This document shows, piece by piece, positions 56,801 to 64,000 of a DNA stretch of 64,000 nucleotides. Position numbers and translations under genes: made by a program. Each line of letters opens with the position of its first letter. The first letter of the stretch is position 1. Under the pieces are notes generated by a model, which was given only the letters and a program-made list of their open reading frames with translations, had not been told where the DNA came from and ran no database searches. Source of the DNA: Bathymodiolus brooksi (Eukaryota > Mollusca > Bivalvia > Mytilida > Modiolidae); the NCBI GenBank assembly GCA_963680875.1, contig OY804588.1:75788829-75852828 (forward strand), in the 5' to 3' direction.

Positions 56801-59800
56801 CTTTATCATCGTTGTCCATCGATGTGACGGCTTCTGATTACTCCTTTATAATCGTTGTCCTTCGATATACAGCTTCTGATTACTCCTTTATAATCGTTGT
56901 CCATCGATGTGACGGCTTCTGATTACTCCTTTATAATCGTTGTCCATCGATATACGGCTTCTGATTACTCCATTATAATCGTTGTCCTTTCATATACGGC
57001 TTCTGATTACTCCTTTATAATCGTTGTCCATTGATATACGGCTTCTGATTACTCCTTTATAATCGTTGTCCATCGATGTGACGGCTTCTGATTACTCCTT
57101 TATAATCGTTGTCCATCGATGTGACGATTTCTGACTACTCCTTTATAGTCGTTGTCCATCGTTATACGGCTTCTGATTACTCCTTTATAATCGTTGTCCA
57201 TCGATATACGGCTTCTGATTACTCCTTTATAATCGTTGTCCATCGATATACGGCTTCTGATTACTCCTTTATAATCATTGTCCTTCGATATACAGCTTCT
57301 GATTACTCCTCTATAATCGTTGTCCATCGATGTGACGGCTTCTGATTACTCCTTTATAATCGTTGTCCATCGATATACGGCTTCTGATTACTCCTTTATA
57401 ATCGTTGTCCTTTCATATACGGCTTCTGATTACTCCTTTATAATCGTTGTCCTTCGATATACGGCTTCTGATTACTCCTTTATGATCATTTTCCTTCGAT
57501 ATACAGCTTCTGATTACTCCTTTATAATCGTTGTCCATCGATATACGGCTTCTGATTACTCCATTATAATCGTTGTCCTTTCATATACGGCTTCTGATTA
57601 CTCCTTTATAATCGTTGTCCATTGATATACGGCTTTTGATTACTCCTTTATAATCGTTGTCCATCGATGTGACGGCTTCTGATTACTCCTTTATAATCGT
57701 TGTCCATCGATATACGGCTTCTGATTACTCCTTTATAATCGTTGTCCTTTCATATACGGCTTCTGATTACTCCTTTATAATCGTTGTCCTTCGATATACG
57801 GCTTCTGATTACTCCTTTATGATCATTTTCCTTCGATATACAGCTTCTGATTACTCCTTTATAATCGTTGTCCATCGATATACGGCTTCTGATTACTCCA
57901 TTATAATCGTTGTCCTTTCATATACGGCTTCTGATTACTCCTTTATAATCGTTGTCCATTGATATACGGCTTTTGATTACTCCTTTATAATCGTTGTCCA
58001 TCGATGTGACGGCTTCTGATTACTCCTTTATAATCGTTGTCCATCGATATACGGCTTCTGATTACTCCTTTATAATCGTTGTCCTTCGATATACGGCTTC
58101 TGATTACTCCTTTATAATCATTGTCCTTCGATATACAGCTTCTGATTACTCCTTTATAATCGTTGTCCATCGATGTGACGGCTTCTGATTACTCCTTTAT
58201 AATCGTTGTCCATCGATATACGGCTTCTGATTACTCCTTTATAATCGTTGTCCTTTCATATACGGCTTCTGATTACTCCTTTATAATCGTTGTCCTTCGA
58301 TATACGGCTTCTGATTACTCCTTTATGATCATTTTCCTTCGATATACAGCTTCTGATTACTCCTTTATAATCGTTGTCCATCGATGTGACGGCTTCTGAT
58401 TACTCCTTTATAATCGTTGTCCTTCGATATACAGCTTCTGATTATTCCTTTATAATCGTTGTCCATCGATGTGACGACTTCTGATTACTTCTTTATCATC
58501 GTTGTCCATCGATGTGACGGCTTCTGATTACTCCTTTATAATCGTTGTCCTTCGATATACAGCTTCTGATTACTCCTTTATAATCGTTGTCCATCGTTAT
58601 ACGGCTTCTGATTACTCCTTTATAATCGTTGTCCATCGATATACGGCTTCTGATTACTCCTTTATAATCGTTGTCCTTTCATATACGGCTTCTGATTACT
58701 CCTTTATAATCGTTGTCCTTCGATATACGGCTTCTGATTACTCCTTTATAATCATTGTCCTTCGATATACAGCTTCTGATTACTCCTTTATAATCGTTGT
58801 CCATCGATGTGACGGCTTCTGATTACTCCTTTATAATCGTTGTCCATCGATATACGGCTTCTGATTACTCCTTTATAGTCGTTGTCCTTTCATATACGGC
58901 TTCTGATTACTCCTTTATAATCGTTGTCCATTGATATACGGCTTTTGATTACTCCTTTATAATCGTTGTCCATCGATGTGACGGCTTCTGATTACTCCTT
59001 TATAATCGTTGTCCATCGATGTGACGATTTCTGACTACTCCTTTATAGTCGTTGTCCATCGCTATACGGCTTCTGATTACTCCTTTATAATCGTTGTCCA
59101 TCGATATACGGCTTCTGATTACTCCTTTATAATCGTTGTCCTTCGATATACGGCTTCTGATTACTCCTTTATAATCATTGTCCTTCGATATACAGCTTCT
59201 GATTACTCCTCTATAATCGTTGTCCATCGATGTGACGGCTTCTGATTACTCCTTTATAATCGTTGTCCATCGATATACGGCTTCTGATTACTCCTTTATA
59301 ATCGTTGTCCTTTCATATACGGCTTCTGATTACTCCTTTATAATCGTTGTCCTTCGATATACGGCTTCTGATTACTCCTTTATGATCATTTTCCTTCGAT
59401 ATACAGCTTCTGATTACTCCTTTATAATCGTTGTCCATCGATATACGGCTTCTGATTACTCCATTATAATCGTTGTCCTTTCATATACGGCTTCTGATTA
59501 CTCCTTTATAATCGTTGTCCATTGATATACGGCTTTTGATTACTCCTTTATAATCGTTGTCCATCGATGTGACGGCTTCTGATTACTCCTTTATAATCGT
59601 TGTCCATCGATATACGGCTTCTGATTACTCCTTTATAATCGTTGTCCTTTCATATACGGCTTCTGATTACTCCTTTATAATCGTTGTCCTTCGATATACG
59701 GCTTCTGATTACTCCTTTATGATCATTTTCCTTCGATATACAGCTTCTGATTACTCCTTTATAATCGTTGTCCATCGATATACGGCTTCTGATTACTCCA

Positions 59801-62800
59801 TTATAATCGTTGTCCTTTCATATACGGCTTCTGATTACTCCTTTATAATCGTTGTCCATCGATGTGACGGCTTCTGATTACTCCTTTATAATCGTTGTCC
59901 ATCGATATACGGCTTCTGATTACTCCTTTATAATCGTTGTCCTTTCATATACGGCTTCTGATTACTCCTTTATAATCGTTGTCCTTCGATATACGGCTTC
60001 TGATTACTCCTTTATGATCATTTTCCTTCGATATACAGCTTCTGATTACTCCTTTATAATCGTTGTCCATCGATATACGGCTTCTGATTACTCCATTATA
60101 ATCGTTGTCCTTTCATATACGGCTTCTGATTACTCCTTTATAATCGTTGTCCATTGATATACGGCTTTTGATTACTCCTTTATAATCGTTGTCCATCGAT
60201 GTGACGGCTTCTGATTACTCCTTTATAATCGTTGTCCTTCGATATACAGCTTCTGATTACTCCTTTATAATCGTTGTCCATCGTTATACGGCTTCTGATT
60301 ACTCCTTTATAATCGTTGTCCATCGATATACGGCTTCTGATTACTCCTTTATAATCGTTGTCCTTTCATATACGGCTTCTGATTACTCCTTTATAATCGT
60401 TGTCCTTCGATATACGGCTTCTGATTACTCCTTTATAATCATTGTCCTTCGATATACAGCTTCTGATTACTCCTTTATAATCGTTGTCCATCGATGTGAC
60501 GGCTTCTGATTACTCCTTTATAATCGTTGTCCATCGATATACGGCTTCTGATTACTCCATTATAATCGTTGTCCTTTCATATACGGCTTCTGATTACTCC
60601 TTTATAATCGTTGTCCATTGATATACGGCTTTTGATTACTCCTTTATAATCGTTGTCCATCGATGTGACGGCTTCTGATTACTCCTTTATAATCGTTGTC
60701 CATCGATGTGACGATTTCTGACTACTCCTTTATAGTCGTTGTCCATCGTTATACGGCTTCTGATTACTCCTTTATAATCGTTGTCCATCGATATACGGCT
60801 TCTGATTACTCCTTTATAATCGTTGTCCTTCGATATACGGCTTCTGATTACTCCTTTATAATCATTGTCCTTCGATATACAGCTTCTGATTACTCCTCTA
60901 TAATCGTTGTCCATCGATGTGACGGCTTCTGATTACTCCTTTATAATCGTTGTCCATCGATATACGGCTTCTGATTACTCCTTTATAATCGTTGTCCTTT
61001 CATATACGGCTTCTGATTACTCCTTTATAATCGTTGTCCTTCGATATACGGCTTCTGATTACTCCTTTATGATCATTTTCCTTCGATATACAGCTTCTGA
61101 TTACTCCTTTATAATCGTTGTCCATCGATATACGGCTTCTGATTACTCCATTATAATCGTTGTCCTTTCATATACGGCTTCTGATTACTCCTTTATAATC
61201 GTTGTCCATTGATATACGGCTTTTGATTACTCCTTTATAATCGTTGTCCATCGATGTGACGGCTTCTGATTACTCCTTTATAATCGTTGTCCATCGATAT
61301 ACGGCTTCTGATTACTCCTTTATAATCGTTGTCCTTTCATATACGGCTTCTGATTACTCCTTTATAATCGTTGTCCTTCGATATACGGCTTCTGATTACT
61401 CCTTTATGATCATTTTCCTTCGATATACAGCTTCTGATTACTCCTTTATAATCGTTGTCCATCGATATACGGCTTCTGATTACTCCATTATAATCGTTGT
61501 CCTTTCATATACGCTTCTGATTACTCCTTTATAATCGTTGTCCATTGATATACGGCTTTTGATTACTCCTTTATAATCGTTGTCCATCGATGTGACGATT
61601 TCTGACTACTCCTTTATAGTCGTTGTCCATCGTTATACGGCTTCTGATTACTCCTTTATTATCGTTGTCCATCGATATACGGCTTCTGATTACTCCTTTA
61701 TAATCGTTGTCCTTCGATATACGGCTTCTGATTACTCCTTTATAATCGTTGTCCTTCGATATACAGCTTCTGATTACTCCTCTATAATCGTTGTCCATCG
61801 ATGTGACGGCTTCTGATTACTCCTTTATAATCGTTGTCCATCGATATACGGCTTCTGATTACTCCTTTATAATCGTTGTCCTTTCATATACGGCTTCTGA
61901 TTACTCCTTTATAATCGTTGTCCTTCGATATACGGCTTCTGATTACTCCTTTATGATCATTTTCCTTCGATATACAGCTTCTGATTACTCCTTTATAATC
62001 GTTGTCCATCGATATACGGCTTCTGATTACTCCATTATAATCGTTGTCCTTTCATATACGGCTTCTGATTACTCCTTTATAATCGTTGTCCATTGATATA
62101 CGGCTTTTGATTACTCCTTTATAATCGTTGTCCATCGATGTGACGGCTTCTGATTACTCCTTTATAATCGTTGTCCTTCGATATACGGCTTCTGATTACT
62201 CCTTTATGATCATTTTCCTTCGATATACGGCTTCTGATTACTCCTTTATAATCGTTGTCCATCGATATACGGCTTCTGATTACTCCATTATAATCGTTGT
62301 CCTTTCATATACGGCTTCTGATTACTCCTTTATAATCGTTGTCCATTGATATACGGCTTTTGATTACTCCTTTATAATCGTTGTCCATCGATGTGACGGC
62401 TTCTGATTACTCCTTTATAATCGTTGTCCATCGATATACGGCTTCTGATTACTCCTTTATAATCGTTGTCCTTTCATATACGGCTTCTGATTACTCCTTT
62501 ATAATCGTTGTCCTTCGATATACGGCTTCTGATTACTCCTTTATGATCATTTTCCTTCGATATACAGCTTCTGATTACTCCTTTATAATCGTTGTCCATC
62601 GATATACGGCTTCTGATTACTCCATTATAATCGTTGTCCTTTCATATACGGCTTCTGATTACTCCTTTATAATCGTTGTCCATTGATATACGGCTTTTGA
62701 TTACTCCTTTATAATCGTTGTCCATCGATGTGACGGCTTCTGATTACTCCTTTATAATCGTTGTCCATCGATATACGGCTTCTGATTACTCCTTTATAAT

Positions 62801-64000
62801 CGTTGTCCATCGATGTGACGGCTTCTGATTACTCCTTTATAATCGTTGTCCATCGATATACGGCTTCTGATTACTCCTTTATAATCGTTGTCCTTCGATA
62901 TACGGCTTCTGATTACTCCTTTATAATCATTGTCCTTCGATATACAGCTTCTGATTACTCCTTTATAATCGTTGTCCATCGATGTGACGGCTTCTGATTA
63001 CTCCTTTATAATCGTTGTCCATCGATATACGGCTTCTGATTACTCCTTTATAATCGTTGTCCTTTCATATACGGCTTCTGATTACTCCTTTATAATCGTT
63101 GTCCTTCGATATACGGCTTCTGATTACTCCTTTATGATCATTTTCCTTCGATATACAGCTTCTGATTACTCCTTTATAATCGTTGTCCATCGATGTGACG
63201 GCTTCTGATTACTCCTTTATAATCGTTGTCCTTCGATATACAGCTTCTGATTATTCCTTTATAATCGTTGTCCATCGATGTGACGACTTCTGATTACTTC
63301 TTTATCATCGTTGTCCATCGATGTGACGGCTTCTGATTACTCCTTTATAATCGTTGTCCTTCGATATACAGCTTCTGATTACTCCTTTATAATCGTTGTC
63401 CATCGTTATACGGCTTCTGATTACTCCTTTATAATCGTTGTCCATCGATATACGGCTTCTGATTACTCCTTTATAATCGTTGTCCTTTCATATACGGCTT
63501 CTGATTACTCCTTTATAATCGTTGTCCTTCGATATACGGCTTCTGATTACTCCTTTATAATCATTGTCCTTCGATATACAGCTTCTGATTACTCCTTTAT
63601 AATCGTTGTCCATCGATGTGACGGCTTCTGATTACTCCTTTATAATCGTTGTCCATCGATATACGGCTTCTGATTACTCCATTATAATCGTTGTCCTTTC
63701 ATATACGGCTTCTGATTACTCCTTTATAATCGTTGTCCATTGATATACGGCTTTTGATTACTCCTTTATAATCGTTGTCCATCGATGTGACGGCTTCTGA
63801 TTACTCCTTTATAATCGTTGTCCATCGATGTGACGATTTCTGACTACTCCTTTATAGTCGTTGTCCATCGTTATACGGCTTCTGATTACTCCTTTATAAT
63901 CGTTGTCCATCGATATACGGCTTCTGATTACTCCTTTATAATCGTTGTCCTTCGATATACGGCTTCTGATTACTCCTTTATAATCATTGTCCTTCGATAT
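41822..64000. repeat. 42-bp minisatellite, more than 500 copies, runs off the window
   Basis: The unit is 42 bp (signature CGATATACGGCTTCTGATTA, then CTCCTTTATAATCGTTGTC). The main variants are a 43-bp form with CGATGTGACGGC, a 41-bp form with ATATACGCTTC, and forms with TTTCATATACGG, TTAGACGG, AATCATTG or GATCATTTTCC. Because 42 is a multiple of three, both strands stay open in one frame between length variants, reading RYTASDYSFIIVVL (+) and MDNDYKGVIRSRIS (-). All ORFs reported here are this effect. 43-bp units reset the frame. The right half is more homogeneous and has long higher-order repeats. The left half (to about 51 kb) has similar but less regular duplications, for example offsets of 1523 bp (44251 to 45774) and 1480 bp (45774 to 47254). 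Confidence 0.98.
51659..63900. repeat. Roughly 1.9-kb higher-order repeat within the 42-bp array
   Basis: The marker CGATGTGACGATTTCTGACT and its following variants recur at 51659, 53560, 55208, 57109, 59009, 60696 and 61580: spacings 1901, 1648, 1901, 1900, 1687 and 884. Inside, a 337-bp block (eight units, one of them 43 bp) is repeated (51870, 52207, 52544; 53771, 54108, 54445; 57320, 57657, 57994), next to 211-bp blocks (52713, 52924). Shorter spacings are explained by loss of whole blocks (for example 1901 minus 1648 is 253, six units plus one base). Confidence 0.93.

Noticed and set aside
41822..64000. More than 60 ORFs of 60-106 codons on both strands as genes
   Set aside because: All are translations of the 42-bp unit. 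Length divisible by three keeps frames open and 43-bp variants end them. No start context, domain or splice structure.

Overview
This window looks like repeat-rich, gene-poor nuclear DNA of a marine invertebrate, most probably a bivalve mollusc. The base is AT-rich, and there is no dense gene packing, operon or prokaryotic signal. It carries tRNA-derived SINEs, CR1/L2-like LINE 3' ends, a LINE leader with a 2A-like peptide and PHD-type finger, tandem-core elements of the bivalve pearl type, and a dispersed repeat (called DR-A here) that I recognise from bivalve genomes. The bivalve call rests on family recognition from memory, not on a search.

Layout. 1-661: 33-bp minisatellite. 1019-5339: 28-bp minisatellite with an 818-bp higher-order repeat. 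5434-5609: four 44-bp repeats. 6.1-8.9 kb: two tandem-core transposons. 9.4-10.1 kb: an inverted-repeat element. 10660-10955 (-): the best candidate host exon, PAN/Apple-like, with a good splice acceptor. 11.1-11.9 kb: a MITE with TTA duplication, then a broken LINE leader ORF. 12.17-16.18 kb: a foldback-like element with a 9-bp target duplication and a second foldback-like element, also with a 9-bp duplication, nested in it. 16.3-18.6 kb: a LINE 3' fragment (-) abutting a third foldback-like element. 19.6-20.8 kb: a third tandem-core transposon. 23-26 kb: hairpin element, 32-bp perfect palindrome, two SINEs in opposite orientation and a LINE tail. 26.4-34.2 kb: about 150 copies of a 52-bp unit, with a trimeric 156-bp higher-order repeat at its right edge. 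34.3-41.7 kb: a small 31-bp array, another SINE, a Mutator-like MITE with a 10-bp direct repeat, a LINE inserted in a tandem duplication, another MITE, and many DR-A copies. 41.8 kb to the window end: more than 500 copies of a 42-bp unit, organised in its right half into roughly 1.9-kb higher-order repeats and running off the window.

Main conclusions. No complete functional gene is supported. The window records array birth and homogenisation. The 42-bp array appears to have started inside the 3' end of a DR-A copy, and the 28-bp array may have started at the tail of another dispersed repeat. Three arrays show nested higher-order structure expected from unequal exchange. The transposon layer supplies datable nesting, with two 9-bp and one 10-bp flanking duplications readable directly. 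Most short ORFs are by-products of repeat units whose length is divisible by three.
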